A DNA stretch of 64,000 nt from Hesseltinella vesiculosa (GCA_002104935.1 MCGT01000007.1:124001-188000), one strand, 5' to 3'; shown: positions 23,006 to 35,468, numbered from the stretch's first letter. Numbers and translations: made by a program. Notes: a model not told the origin generated them from the sequence alone.

Positions 23006-24369
23006 CTACCAAAATTCTTGACAGATCCCTGACTGATCCGAGTGCCAAAACTGCATAGCCTTCATCACGCCCACATAATGCGAAATCAAGGCCACTACAA
23101 CCAGCACGTGGAAGATTTGATGGGAAGCACCCTAAAAGAAAAACAATGGTTGGCATCCGATTTTGCCCTTCTGCTCAACACTGATCCCTTACAAAGATGT
23201 TGAATTTGCCTGGCAACCATCGCTCAGGAATGCTATTCAATAAAAATCGAGTGAGTACAACTATCTGGGAGAGAGCCCCAAAGATAGCTCATTTACCGGC
23301 AGGCGTAGATCAAAGCACCGGTCACGTAACAGGCACCCATGACCAACTCGTTGACAAGGGAGATGGTATCAAAAGAGCGATAAAACTAACAAAGAGAAAT
23401 AGGGGTTACCAGAGGTGACCCGCTCTGACCAAGGGTCTTACCCCGTAAACATAAACACCGTGAAATCCGGGTACCAAGCCAAATAAACCGAGGGCCAGGA
23501 ACATGGAGGTGCGCATCCATCGATAAGCAGGTGTCCGGAAATGTTTTAATAGTACCACAGCCGCCTTTGATGAATGGTATCCGTCAGTTTCACATGCCTC
23601 GACTTTCTGTGTTGTCTTACCGTGCAAATGCCCAGAACAGAAATCGTGACCAGATAAAACACTACGATGGATGACGAGGAGAAAACATCAGTGGGACGAC
23701 GCTTTTTTCCACCAGCGACTAACCTTGCAGTAATGCGTGGCAATGGAATCCATAATAAATCACAGGGAAGAAGGAGCCGCTAGAAAAAAGCGTTGGGTGA
23801 GGGAGTCCAAAATGCTTGGGCTGCCCCCAAAGTCTGGGTCGGCTTTTTTTCTTACACAATCAAAATGGTGATGCCAGCATAATCACAGCGATTCCAAGAG
23901 GCTGCCACGGGTTCCGAGTGACAGGTAAAGCAATGGAACAGACTGCTGAAGCCCAAACAGGTCAAGGCGCTGGTAATAAACACCAAAAAGTAGATCTTGT
24001 CAAACCAGGTCAAGGTCTCGGGGAGCGGCTGGGTCCAGAAGAAATGCACTCCAAGGAAAAAGAACAACAAAAACCCTAGACCATGCGACCAAATGTTGAC
24101 TGATAAGAAAAAGAAGTTAGCATCCATGATGCCTTTCTTTTTGTGTGGAGCATGTCATTACCATATTCATTATGTAGGTACCAGATCGTCTTGACGCATT
24201 CGGTGTAGCTATTTGTTGGACGTCGATAGCCGTCTGTAATAAAGTGGTTGTCTTGCATCCAGGCTGGCAGTTCATTCCACGTCAAAATCTTCTTTTCTGG
24301 TTTGGGCAACAGGGATTGGGTGGTCGAGTCTTCCGAGCCACGGTGCTTGACTCGTTTTTGAGGGCTCAT
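23006..24369 (-). CDS. PAQR-family membrane receptor (Izh/adiponectin receptor-like)
   Basis: Seven-helix membrane protein of the PAQR/hemolysin III family; yeast Izh proteins affect zinc and sterol or lipid homeostasis and probably act as ceramidase-like hydrolases. Start MSPQKRVKHRGSEDS at 24369. The cytosolic part has the family signature LTWNELPAWMQDNHFITDGY and RRPTNSYTECVKTIWYLHNE, then TM1 (VNIWSHGLGFLLFFFLGV). TM2 and the metal-binding region read SSLFHCFTCHSEPVAASWNR then CDYAGITIL. The C-terminal exon has GASHQIFHVLVVVALISHY, carrying the second histidine pair of the zinc site. The Ser, Asp and three His expected for the metal centre are all present. There are about six introns. It ends at TAG at 23008-23006. 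Confidence 0.9.
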
Positions 24370-24809
24370 TGGACGTGGGCTAAAGAAAGTAGAGGGAAGA
24401 GAGAGGGAAGAGTACAGTATAAAAAAAAAAAAAGCTTCAGGGGCCTTTCAAAAGCTGGGTTCCCATATTGGGAAATTTGATGTCTGCCCATTTTTCATGC
24501 CTGCCATGTCATCAGAAACGCATTTTTTCCCGTAGTTCGTCCTATCTCTTCAAACTGCACCCTTATGTAACACTAAAGAAGCGAGGCTAACTTGTGAATT
24601 GGCTCCTCTATTTTTCCAACTCGCTTGTGGACGCCCTGGAAAAAGAAATGACGCTCGCAGCAGTTTCAAGGTGTGAACCCACGTGAAATTTGCGATGGAT
24701 GCTCTAAATCATAGAGCAAAAGGATGCTGAACAAGATCAGTCATGCCCAATCAAACTCTGTATGCATCAATGACCTTGAATGCTACTGCGAAAAAGAAAA
24801 AAAAAATTG

Positions 24810-25790
24810 AAAAAGTGAAATACGCTTTGACTGGTCTGCATGTTTTCTTCTGCATCCTGTCCTTCATGGAAATAGCCGGATTGCCTGTCTTCCTGACTTT
24901 GATGAGCATACCTCAGCCTCTGCCATCACCTTACTGCGGATGCCTGACGTGTGGGCCGATATCACAGGCATCTACCATCCTCCTTCTGACATGACCCTAA
25001 ATCTAGAGGGCAAGCAAGTGCATGTTGGCCAAAAAGAATATACTTTGACGGTCATACCCATGTGTTATAACATAGCCGTAACCAAAGCTACCGGCTTTCA
25101 TCAACAGCACACTGTGCAAATAGAGCCTAGCCCTCTCCTTTCAAAGGCGAGTGTAGGGGACGGCATCTACCCGGAATCGAGTCAATTCACAAGATTCAAA
25201 CAACCCCACACAACGGTACGAACCCCTGCTGCTCGTCACTAAAGTCATTGCTGCGACTCATTTCGACGCCCAGCCGTTGATGAAGACATCGCTCTCATTT
25301 GCCTTTCTTCGCATTCTAGACCTGCAAAGTCTGTGGCAATACATTGACCTGGGATGCCAACCTTGGCGAAAAGTAGGTACAACAGCGTGACGGTGAGGTG
25401 CCTGAAGAAAAACCGGCGAACCGGACATGTCGGCGCAGTCTCCAGCACACTCAAGCTACAAACCATGTAATGTGAGTTGTGACTCTGAGTAAAATGGTTT
25501 AGATGGCATTTTGGAGCGGCCTCACCACCGCCTTGCTTGGAGCTTTTTGCGCACAAACCCTGTCTTCTTTCTTGGCAGTAACAGATTGCACGGTTCAGGG
25601 AAGAATGAAAAAGGGAAGGATCTCGTCCTTATCTTTCTCCGCTCTTTTTTCCCATGTCTCGATTTATCTAGCTTACGATAAAGACCTATATCCCCTCTTC
25701 TTGAAGGAGCAGATGATCCCGAGTGTACCTTGCCTTTCACCCCCGAGACCCATCGAGATGCTCGATGTGCAGCGTCTGCAAGGTAAAAAT
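24810..25790 (+). CDS. Unrecognised candidate multi-exon gene or gene relic
   Basis: Protein-like frames line up on the plus strand without an obvious start. The frame from about 24816 to 25214 is open for over 130 codons (GNSRIACLPDFDEHTSASAI, then PDVWADITGIYHPPSDMTLN and GQKEYTLTVIPMCYN) and ends at a GTACG donor. The next piece, about 25321-25373, reads TCKVCGNTLTWDANLGEK with a Cys-x2-Cys. A further piece near 25684-25782 reads PLLEGADDPECTLPFTPETH then RDARCAASA and ends at GTAAAA. Joins keep phase, but the last intron would be about 310 bp, long for this window, and the 5' end meets a stop at 24808. I do not recognise the family. It is either a lineage-specific gene with an unplaced first exon or a decaying one. 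Confidence 0.35.
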
Positions 25791-25997
25791 CGAGACCTCC
25801 AGGCTGAAGCACTCTGGAAAAAAAAAACATTGGTGCCTTTTTAGGATTAAGGTTTTGAGTATGACAGCTCGAAAACCTTGCAACCTTTAGAGCCACATTG
25901 ATGGGTTGTCATTCTCACACATTCACTTATACCACTCCCCCTTTTTCTTTTTTTCTCTTTTTCATTCTTCTCTTCTCTTTTACTTTGTGACCAAAAA

Positions 25998-26868
25998 ATG
26001 CCTCTTTTTACTTCTCATCCTGTAAATTGACAAAACCATGCCGTCTTCCTCGCTCATTCTTTTCTGACTAGACTAGGACGTTTGAGCCAGTTATTTTATT
26101 CCATGATCATGCTTCTGTAAAAGATGGCACTCAACAATTACAGCACATCTCTCATGGTGATCCACTTTACTTGAGGATGATTGAGCAACGGAAGCAACAA
26201 ATGAGGAAAATGCTTGACATCAATGGCAAAATTTGGACTGATCGATTACATGGTAAACAAAAAATCCTTCCCTGTGTCCCACTCCCCCCCCCTTTTTTTT
26301 TTCTTTGTTTACTCATCCTCTTCTCTCTTTCAACTTGCATGGTATTAAACCTTGTCCCTCTTTGACTTTTTTTTAAAATGTGCCACCTGACGTCCAACAA
26401 GATTCACACTCATCCACCTCCACCCCAAGCCCTCCCCCTATTCCTTTTTTGGAACCCTCTCGCTCCACCCACCCATCTCCACCCTCCAAGTCATCCTTTA
26501 CCAAATTGGAAACATCCCTAGCCGCAGCCCCTCTCTTTTTTCATCAGCCTTTTGATAGCCATCCTCCCAGCGTCAGCGCGACCCTGTTCCCCACGCCTTC
26601 GCCTCCGTCCCATCCCCTCCGGATGTTCCAGCGTCGTCGTCGAGGCAATCTCCCCAAGCATATCACCAATCTCCTCCGTCATTGGCTCATGGAGCACAAG
26701 CATCATCCGTACCCCACCGAGGACCAAAAACTCTGGCTGGCCCAGCAAACCAACCTGACCGTCAATCAAATCAGTAATTGGTTCATTAACGCCCGTCGCC
26801 GCATCCTCATCACCGACCCGTCCTTCTCCCCCTACCCACCACATCACGGTTACCGTGTCAGCTTTTGA
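25998..26868 (+). CDS. TALE-class homeobox transcription factor
   Basis: Three exons (25998-26021, 26072-26252, 26402-26868) give 223 residues, start MPLFTSHP. Exon 2 reads TFEPVILFHDHASVKDGTQQ and MIEQRKQQMRKMLDINGKIW. Exon 3 has a Ser/Pro-rich stretch and then the homeodomain near the C-terminus: RRRRGNLPKHITNLLRHWLM, EHKHHPYPTEDQKLWLAQQT and NLTVNQISNWFINARRRIL. The three extra residues between helices 1 and 2 (HPYPTE) and WFINARRR in helix 3 mark the TALE superclass (PBX/Meis/Iroquois; fungal Cup9/Tos8-like). Acceptor choice before exon 2 (first or second TAG near 26071-26076) is uncertain. Target genes are unknown. Confidence 0.85.
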
Positions 26869-27032
26869 CTTGATCCTTGTTTTTTTTCTGGGTCCTGCCC
26901 ATCATCCTTCTCTACATTCACTGCACAACTTCTTTCATGCTGCTCATATCATATCCCCTCCCTCCTACACTTGCAACTACAGTAAATAAATATCATTCTC
27001 TAAGGAACACATGAAAAAAATCATGCCAAAAG

Positions 27033-30000
27033 TTGGATTCAATAACCGCCTTTCTTCTCACTCTTTCCATCCTTCTTCATTTTCTCATGACTCACCATGG
27101 CCCTTCCTTGTTAAAACGTCAGGAACAAACCTGCCCTCCGTGTTTCAACTGCCAACTACCGACCAACTCTTGTACCAATGGCGGCCAATGCGATCCCTCT
27201 GGCATTTGCTCTTGCCCTGCAGGATGGGGTAACTTTTTCGCAACTTTTTTTTACACTTCAATGTGACATTTTGCTTCCAATCATCAATAGGTAACCAAGA
27301 TTGCAGTTCTCCACTCTGCGGATCCTTGTACGGCAATGATCGGCCTCGACGTCAGCAAGGTCAACCATGCTCATGCGATGATGGGTACGTCATGAACAAA
27401 GACAATCGTAAATAGCCTGACGCACCGTTTTTCCCTTCGGATAGATGGGGTGGCATCAACTGTAATGTATGTCAACATGACAATGCCTGTAACGCAAAAG
27501 GTCAAAACGCAACTTGCATCAAGTCTGCTATTGGTTTGAAATCCATGCATGCCTGGTGCGACACAACAAGTAGGAATAAAAAAGCAGCACATTGATCTCT
27601 TAACTGTGCCCTCTCCCTCTCCTCAGATATCCCATGGATCGACAATACCCACGTTTCGCTGCAATGTGACTGGATCACCAACGAATGCATCTTTCAATTT
27701 TGGAAAGACCAAGAAGAACAGTTCTTCTGTGAAATGTCAGAGTGCTCACAAACATGCAAGTGTCTCCCTCCACATGATCCACTGGCTTACCCCATTCTTC
27801 CTAGTGTTGGATGATGACGATAATGATATCCATGGTCAGTGCAAAGTCTCGACCTGCTCTTGCATGAACAATGCCTTTATGTGCGGCCAAGAAGTCGATA
27901 TGTCCGAAATGGTCAGCAATGTCAAAGGACCTTCAGAGTGGTATTGTAAGGATGGCCGGCAATGCTGGTACAACGGTAATCCTATCCATTTCCACTTTCT
28001 TTTTCTTTTTTTACTCAACCTCCTCGACACACTTAGAATATTCCACACTGGTCAATGTGTTTCCCGACAATATCCAGCTTTCTTGTGACGTGGGTGAATG
28101 TGTTACTGAACAAGATTACCTGGATATCCAACCTATCGTAAGTCGGCTTTCAATATACCCCCAAGCACTGACCCACCCATTCGGCCAGGGACGAACCTTC
28201 TCGAAATACAGAGGAACCCTGATTGGCTTGGCGATCTTGGTCGCCGGCCTGATCATCTTCATTGGCACTCGATGGACAGCTAAACGACAACGACGTTTAT
28301 TCGGCTCAAGGATTCAACTGGACGACCAGGACGACCAGGAGGCTTTAGACGAAATGAACGAATATATGGCCGATCAGCAACCGGTCCAGCTAGCCTTTCA
28401 AGATCTCTCCTACACAGTCGGTAAGTGCATTGTCCCCCCCCTTCTCCGTATTTGGTGCTCCCATGTCCCAAACAAAAAGACACTTTCTAACAGACTTTCC
28501 CATTCTTTCGCTTTACCGCCGATCGGATGTACCCCCCTTTTTTTTTTATTTGTCGTACATAATCTTAGGTGGCAAGCAAGTACTCTCAGAAGTGACAGGC
28601 TTTGTGGAACCAGGACATTTGACTGCCGTCATGGGCCCTTCTGGTGCTGGTAAATCAACTCTGCTAGACATCCTTGCTCGCAAGCACAAACGCGGCGTCA
28701 CCAGTGGCCATGTCCTTGTCAATGGCCAAGTGCCCACGCCACGACAGTTCCGACGCATGTCAAGTTATGTCGATCAAGATGATACTCTCATGGGTACCCT
28801 GACGGTGCGTGAAACGCTGATGTATGCCGCCATGCTCCGGCTGCCGCGCACCATGCCCCTCAAGGTGAAACAACGCCGAGTCCAGGACATCATGCAAGAA
28901 TTGGGAATCGACTCGATTGCCGACCACCGCATCGGCATCCCTGGCCAGGAACGAGGTATTAGTGGCGGCGAAAAGCGTCGCGTGTCGCTTGCCAAGGCCA
29001 TGGTCACCAATCCCCAACTGCTCTTTTTGGATGAGCCCACCAGTGGTCTGGATGCTTATAATGCCAACATTGTCATTCGCTGCCTCAAACGCCTTGCTCG
29101 CCATGGCCGCTCCATCATTGTCACCATCCATCAGCCTCGGTCCAATATCTTCAAAATGTTTGATACCCTCCTGCTACTCGCCCATGGTCAACCCGTAAGC
29201 TCTTTTCTTTTCTTTTTTTTTTTTTCCACGCTGGCATGGGCGTCGATCTCAAAAAAAAGCACATGTCAAAAAAAGGAAATACCAACCTGTCTATTTTATT
29301 TAGGTTTACTTTGGACCTGTCAACTCTGTGTCTTCTTACTTTAAAGACATCGGGTACCCATTGCCAGCCGATTATAATGTTGCCGATTATCTTAGTAAGT
29401 AGGGAAAAAGGAGAGAGGCAAGGTGTGACATGCATCTCACGCACTCCCCCAAAAAAAAAATCTACTTAAAAATGCTCGGTATTCCCATTTTTAGTTGACC
29501 TGACGATGAAACAACCCGAAACATTAACACGATCGAGCAGCTCGGTCACCTTGGATCCTGGCGATGAGGATGTCGGTGGCAGAGTCTCGGCAAATCCATG
29601 GCTAGATGACCAATTACCAGATCTGGACCCCTCCTCACAACGTGGACGCCTGATGGACGACCAACATAGCGAATACGATCTGTTGACCACGTCCAATCAT
29701 GCACATCATCTGGTAGCCTCGTACAAATCGTCGTCATTGCTCGCCCGCACCTTGGCGCACTTGCGTCCTCTTCATAGTTCCGACGCTTATTCTGTTTGGG
29801 TTGACACCAAGCATCACGATTCCCCCCTTTCTTTGGTACAATTTTACCACGAATTCGTAAGCTTCCCCCCCCCCCAATGTCTCATTTCATGTTGACCCTT
29901 TTTGTTCGGCTGGCAGACACTTCTCTCTTCAAGAACATTTATCAATTTGTATCGCCATCCATTGCTCTTCTTGGCACATGCCGGTTGCTCGTTGCTGCTA

Positions 30001-30835
30001 GGGTTACTGCTTGGCTTTTTGTTTTGGCAAGTGGAAGTGGATCTGTCAGGGGTGCAGAACAGACTGGGCGTTCTGTTCTTCATGTGCGCGCTCCTGGGCT
30101 TTGCATCGACCAGTGCCTTGGACATGTTTAGCAAAGAACGGGTCCTGTTTATGCGCGAGCGTGAAAATGGCTACTACCGACCAGCCAGCTACTTTGCAGC
30201 CAAGATTCTGTTTGACATGGTGCCGTTGCGTGTCTTGCCGCCATTGCTGATGGGCTCGGTTGCTTACTATATGATCGGCTTGAACGCCCAGAGTGTTGTG
30301 TTTGCAAAGTTCCTCATGGTCCTGGTGCTCTTCAACCTGTGCGCTGCCGGGCTCTGTTTCTGCTTTGCCACTGCCTTTAAAAATGTGGCCGTTGCCAATT
30401 TGCTCGCCAACCTGGTCATGCTCTTCTCTATGCTCTTTGGCGGCTTTCTCTTGAACAAAGGTAAGCCCATGCTAAAATCTACGCCAATCACTCACCTATT
30501 TTTTAGAACACATCCCGTCCGTTCTAAGGCAAGTGCCGTGGGAGGACAACCATGCAAGCCAAGACTCACAGGATTTTTTTAATCACAGCTGGCTGCAATA
30601 CCTCAGCTTTTTCAACTATGGCTATGAAGCGCTGATTGTCAATGAATTAAAGGATCTGACACTGCGAGACAAGACGATCGCCGATATCCAAATCCCCGGG
30701 TCAATCATTTTGTCACGTTTTGGATTCAATGGCCAGGCTTTCTGGACAGACATCGGCCGCCTCGGGCTATTTGCCACCCTGACCTTGTCCGTGTCCTTTG
30801 TGTTTCTCAAATTCTTGGTCAAGGAAACTCGGTGA
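27033..30835 (+). CDS. ADP1: ABCG-type transporter with extracellular EGF-like Cys-rich domain (Adp1-like)
   Basis: Half-size ABC transporter of the ABCG (White) group with a long lumenal N-terminus, as in yeast Adp1. A signal-like stretch (ITAFLLTLSILLHFLM) precedes Cys-rich EGF-like modules (CTNGGQCDPSGICSCPAGW, CNVCQHDNACNAKGQ, CSCMNNAFMCGQEVDM). A first TM follows (LIGLAILVAGLIIFIGT). The nucleotide-binding domain has Walker A GPSGAGKSTLLDILA, signature ISGGEKRRVSLAKA, Walker B LLFLDEPTSGLDA and H-loop IVTIHQPRSN. After a disordered acidic linker, the membrane domain includes FINLYRHPLLFLAHAGCSLL and YYRPASYFAAKILFDMVPLR, ending FLVKETR. About ten introns. No ATG lies in frame ahead of the signal-like stretch until the Met at 27087, so a short first exon (perhaps near 26938, donor at about 26982) is likely. 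Substrate unknown. Confidence 0.87.
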
Positions 30836-30979
30836 TTCGCTTGGCTAGACCGGTCTGCTTATTCATTAAAATGGGATTTATTTCATTGGAAGGGGGATAT
30901 CATGCTGTAAAAGAGAAAATGAAATGAGATGATGAGGCGCATACAATGTGAAAAAGACAGGCAAGAGCAAAGACGAGGC

Positions 30980-31862
30980 TCATTTCTTTTTGCCAAAGAT
31001 GGACTTTAGGCCGCTGGCAAACGAATGCTTTTGAGGTTGGTCGTCTTCGTGCTGACCCTGCTCCTGCTCAGATGGCTGTTGTATGTTGGTAAAGGCTAGA
31101 TCCTCGACCGTCGGTTTGGTGACAAGCGATTCGACAAAGGGCTGGTTCAGCACCAATTGGTTCGAGTTGGGCACGGGCTGATTCAACGGGTTCAGACACG
31201 ATAGTAAAATAGCATCCTTCATATAGGGTGATTTAACGACTTGCAATGCCTCGTCAAACGTAAACTAGAAACGGTGTTGTCAGCCTTTCTTTCTCTGTCC
31301 CACCCCAATCCACCCAAAAGAAATCTTCTTGAAAACTACGGCTTACCCAGCGTCGTTCCCGCTTCTTCTTCTCGGGCCATTTTTTGCACACTTCCTGGAT
31401 TTGCAACTCAAAGATCCAATGGTTGGCCTTGACTTTGTTCTTGTTGACTTCTTCAAACACGCCCAGTTGGCGGGTAATGACGCCTTTGACGCCGGCTTCT
31501 TCCCAGGTTTCTCGCAGAGCTGCATGCGCCTGGTTCTCGTCCACTTCCCAACCACCCTTGGGCTATAAAAGGAAATAAAGCGTGAGGTCAGCTCTTGGCG
31601 ACATTCTTTTGCCATGACGTAGTGGCTCACCACCAAGCCTTCTCTTTCCACCCCAGAGCCTCTGAAAGGCACTTACCAAGACAAATCGATCCTTGTGTTT
31701 CGAAGATGAGATGAGCAAAAACCGCTTATTGGCAAGGTCAATGGGTAAGCAGCCAGCCACTTGGCGTACATTGTCTTCGCTGACGACATCCTGGCCGCCA
31801 TGGCGAGCTTTTTTTGTGTATTCAATGTTGGGCTGTTCAAAGGGTGCAGATAGGTCGGCCAT
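30980..31862 (-). CDS. Nudix hydrolase, diphosphoinositol polyphosphate phosphohydrolase type
   Basis: Start MADLSAPFEQPNIEYTKKAR at 31862. Three main exons. The Nudix box spans the second exon: PKGGWEVDENQAHAALRETW then EEAGV, matching G-x5-E-x7-RE-x2-EE-x-G. The upstream strand reads VRQVAGCLPIDLANKRFLLI, and the downstream part HWIFELQIQEV is followed by KWPEKKKRERRW and FTFDEALQVV. This pattern (PKGGWE box with a basic KKxRxRRW patch) is typical of DIPP/Aps1 enzymes that cleave inositol pyrophosphates and diadenosine polyphosphates. The C-terminal extension (about 70 residues, Gln/Pro-rich, ending SGLKSIFGKKK) is longer than in yeast Ddp1. A 44-codon frame lies upstream on the same strand. 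Confidence 0.88.
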
Positions 31863-31986
31863 GAGGGAAATATTCGAGATGAATGAAACGGGAAAAAAAA
31901 AAAGAGAAGAAAAATCTGTAGACGTAAAAGAAGAAGAAAAAAACCAAGCGCGCTTCCCCATTGGTCAGCATATGCTCAGCCAAAGA

Positions 31987-32121
31987 TTACGAACCGATTT
32001 GTGTGGCATCGGCAAATTCTTTCCTTGGCTGAAACCATGACTGGCATAGAAAATTTAGGCTTTCAGCGTCGTAGATCGCTTGGAACAGCTTGTGAGGTGG
32101 ATCACGCAAAGTGGTGGTCAT
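31987..32121 (-). other. 44-codon upstream open reading frame candidate
   Basis: ATG at 32121 to TAA at 31987, on the same strand as the Nudix gene and ending about 125 bases ahead of its start. It encodes MTTTLRDPPHKLFQAIYDAE and continues to ATQIGS. It could be a translated upstream frame in the Nudix leader or a tiny gene. An alternative is a first exon spliced into the Nudix gene at the GTTCGT just before its stop, though the Nudix start looks complete. Confidence 0.3.
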
Positions 32122-32416
32122 CGTTTAAATGGATAAACGATTGCTTCTAACTTTAAAAAAATCACAGCCTGACAAAGAAAAACGATTGGCTGACACATCA
32201 TTTCACACCATTGAATACCTCACAGCTTGCAAGAATGATGCAATCTGTCGGCTTCCACCTTCTCTCACTCAATTGCAGCTTTTTTTTTTTGTGTGTGTGG
32301 AGATTTTTTATTTCCATTTTGGGAATAAAAAATCCCTTTTAAATTTGCTTTCTACTCATCTTTTTCTTTTTTCTTTTCTCTTTTTCCAATAGTTTTTATA
32401 GCGATACCCTTTGACG

Positions 32417-33999
32417 ATGCTAGAGCTGATATTAGCTTCTGTTCAAGTAAGCGTCTTTGCCTTTATTATTTTTGTTCTTCATCCTATTCATAATTTATCT
32501 CATACAATTCTCTTTTTCTCTGCAGTCCATATTACAAGTCGTTGTCATGGTGTCGATTGGGGTCGGGATCACGAAAGCCGGCTATGTAAATGAACAGCAA
32601 CAGAAGGTAAAAAAAAAAAAAAGCAGGGACCACAAACTTTAAAAGGAGATGCTCACTTTTTTTTTTTTGCAAGTGGCTGTCCAAGCTCAATATGACTTTT
32701 TTCACACCGTGCCTGTTGTTTACCAATATTGCGTCAGTGATCTCTATCGAAAAGTTACTAGCGTTCTGGCCAATCCCTGTCTTTCATGTCCTCTTCTTGT
32801 TCCTGTCCTGGGCCGTCAGCTTGGTCACCAGCCCGCTATTTGGGGTCCAAGGCGTCTATCGTCGTTTTGTGACCGTCTGCACCATGTTTTGCAATACCAA
32901 TTCCCTACCCATCGCCATCATCAGCAGCCTGGCCTTTTCCGAGGCTGGCCGCCTTCTCTTCTGGCATGCAGACGACACCCAGCAGACCGTCGCTGCCCGA
33001 GGCCTGGCCTACACCTTGTTCTATGCCATGTTCTGCAACATCACCCGCTGGTCCTATGGCTATCACTTGTTGCAGCCGCCACGAGACGACAACGATTCCG
33101 TCATCACTCCCCCCTTAACCCCTCAGCCTGACGACCATCCTTCTTACGCTTCCACCGACGCCACTGTCCACGGCTCCTCCGACAATCCTGGTCATCCTGT
33201 GGCCCAACCAAAAAAGGCTGCTGATCGACTCTCGCGGACCGGCCCTACTTCACCTTCCACCGTGCTGTCCTCTTTCCCCAACTACCCCAACGAATCGTCG
33301 CCATTGCTCCCCACTTCCATCGGTCCAGTCTCCCCCTCATCCTCATTATCCACGCGAGTCGATTGGAAATCCCACCGGCCTTTTGGTACGCACGCACGGC
33401 TCCTGCACGTGCTCCGCACCCTGCAGGGCTTCATGTCACCGCCCCTGTACGCTGCCTTGCTTGCCCTCGCCGTCGGCCTATCCCCCCTCAAACCCGTCCT
33501 GTTCGACCCCCATTCCTTTGTGTATGCATCGGTCACCAAGGCCCTCGAGAGCTGTGGCAAGATGTCGGTGCCTCTGATTCTGATCTGTCTTGGTTCTGAG
33601 CTCACTCTGATTGGCCAACGAGACCAGCCCTGGGTAGCCCTGCTCTCCTCCTCCTCTACCGACTCTAACCAGAGCTGCATGCCTCCTATGCAGCGAGCCA
33701 TCCTGACCGCTGTCGTGACAAGAATGCTGATCATGCCTGTGGTCGTCTTTGGCCTGGTCATTGCCTGTCTGTATTTCCTGCCAACCATCAGCCTGTTACA
33801 AGACCCCATGTTTGTCGTCAGCATTATTGTCGTCGGCACCACCCCCACCGCCATCACCCTGTCACAGCTGTGTGCAAACACCGGTATGTTCCAAGAAGAA
33901 ATGATCCAGGTCCTCTTTTGGAGCTATGGCCTCGTTTGCGTGCCGGCCATGGCCACCTTTATCCTCTTTGCCCTCTATCTCGTGCAGCATTGGATTTAG
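32417..33999 (+). CDS. Auxin efflux carrier-like (PIN/PILS family) membrane transporter
   Basis: Three exons: MLELILASVQ, then SILQVVVMVSIGVGITKAGY, then the long exon from about 32674. Roughly 478 residues with about ten hydrophobic helices, split by a disordered central loop (33070-33360; Ser/Pro/Thr-rich, SSSLSTRVDW). The N-terminal bundle has LNMTFFTPCLLFTNIASVIS and FVTVCTMFCNTNSLPIAIIS, the conserved Asn-rich signature of this family. The C-terminal bundle has CGKMSVPLILICLGSEL, LTAVVTRMLIMPVVVFGLVI and VVGTTPTAITLSQLCANTGM, ending in WSYGLVCVPAMATFILFALY. Fungal members (yeast Ecm3, S. pombe relatives) reside in ER or vacuolar membranes with unknown substrates. The second intron begins GTAAAAAAAAAAAAAA. 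Confidence 0.88.
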
Positions 34000-34247
34000 A
34001 TACCCTCTCTCTCAACCTCACCTCCGCATTGATAACATATAAATAAATAAACCGATACCCCCCGCCCCGCCTTTATTTTTTCTAGTCATCCACGTCCAAC
34101 CTCACATGACCCGATGGTGTTGATCTTGCGTCGAATGACACCATCCTTGCATCGGGTCTAAAAAAAATGAAATAGGATATGCGCTTTGTTTTGGGAATCG
34201 TGCAAAAAAAAAAAATCTATGTACAGCAAAGGTGGTCAAAAAGGTCA

Positions 34248-35468
34248 TTCAGTCAAGCATGGCAAAATAGCTGACCACCCAGTAATCATAGCCGCCTTGT
34301 CCCTGCTGGTCGACCCAGACGAGCCCATCAAGCAACAAAAGATCCTAATTCCCCGAGAAAGCCCGTCAGTTACACGCACAGCAAGCTGCACCTCTTTTTT
34401 TTTTTTTTTTTTTTCTTACCAGGCCCTTTTCAATCCGAGGCATATCCCAGCGCAGTTCTTTTTGAATCAGGGATACATTTACATAGCCATTTTTCTATGG
34501 GTATCAAAAATAGCCTAGTCAGTTCCTGGCAGAACTCGTTATGTTTCACGATTTTTTTCCTCACCTGGGCCAAAATCAATAACCCCGTTTGATCCTTGTC
34601 CAATTCCTTGGGAACCGACCGTACCATTTTCTTTTCACCAATCTTCACAACTTCAAACCCACCACTGAGTGGTTTCAATGTGTGGATGGCACGAATGATG
34701 TCGTCCCTAAAGAAAAAGAGGGGGGGGGGGAACGGGCGGATGAGCGACTTTTGTTCATGGCAATGTTGCTGCGCTTTCATGGGCTCCTTACTCGACGACT
34801 TCTTGTCTTTTCATGCCTTCCTTGACCCGCATCTGCTCAACCATCCTTGTCAAGGCATTTAAATCAGTCAGTCCACCATCACGTGTCCTTGTGCGCATAC
34901 AAGCTTCGATGACCTGGACCCCAAGTTCATAGTAAAAATCACCCACCCCAAGCATGTCGGCCCAGAAGCCTTTGTTTGCTACAGACATAAAAAAAAAAAA
35001 AAAGTAAACGTCAGACACTCAGCTTTCCCGTGTCAACATCGTTGCATCTTACATGCCAAAGGGTCGACGCCAATGTTGGCACACATTTGCTGAAAATGGG
35101 ACCGGAATACTGGGTTTTTCTTGATATCAAGGCGATGCTTCCAAGCGAATTCTTCCAGATTCTGTTTAAAGACATCCATCTGTTTCTGCAACTGCAGAGA
35201 TAAAGATAGATGTCAATGAAAGAAAAAGAAAGGACATAAAATCCCATCTTCTTGAACAATGGGGGCATGGTAGTGTACCTGTTCCATTTCATTGGCGGCA
35301 ATGGTGTCCCCTATTTGTTGAAAATCACGCTTGCAAAGAAGAGGAGTAAGATGATTCGTGCTTTCCCATGCTAGAAGACATTGCGGTCTAGTATGCTCTT
35401 CTGTTGCTGCTTACATCGAGACGCTCTTTTCGTTGTGTATGAGCTAAACCTGCTTGGCGCCGTCGCAT
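34248..35468 (-). CDS. SNF8: ESCRT-II subunit Vps22/Snf8
   Basis: Winged-helix subunit of ESCRT-II, which sorts ubiquitinated cargo on endosomes with Vps25 and Vps36. Start MRRRQAGLAHTQRKERLDV at 35468; the MRRRxxG N-terminus is diagnostic. Later exons read RDFQQIGDTIAANEMEQ, KQMDVFKQNLEEFAWKHRLD and FRSHFQQMCANIGVDPLA, then KGFWADMLGVGDFYYELGVQ and IEACMRTRTRDGGLTDLNAL, DDIIRAIHTLKPLSGGFEVV, SVPKELDKDQTGLLILAQ, and the last exon GLVWVDQQGQGGYDYWV followed by SYFAMLD. The match runs end to end along the family. About six introns; those near 34390-34420 and 34980-35000 hold long homopolymers. The next gene upstream on the same strand is ATG6, about 270 bp away. Confidence 0.93.

Noticed and set aside
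24810..25790. Idea that the unknown gene is an OB-fold telomere protein such as Pot1
   Set aside because: A Cys-x2-Cys and proximity to TERT are not enough; no OB-fold signature could be read.
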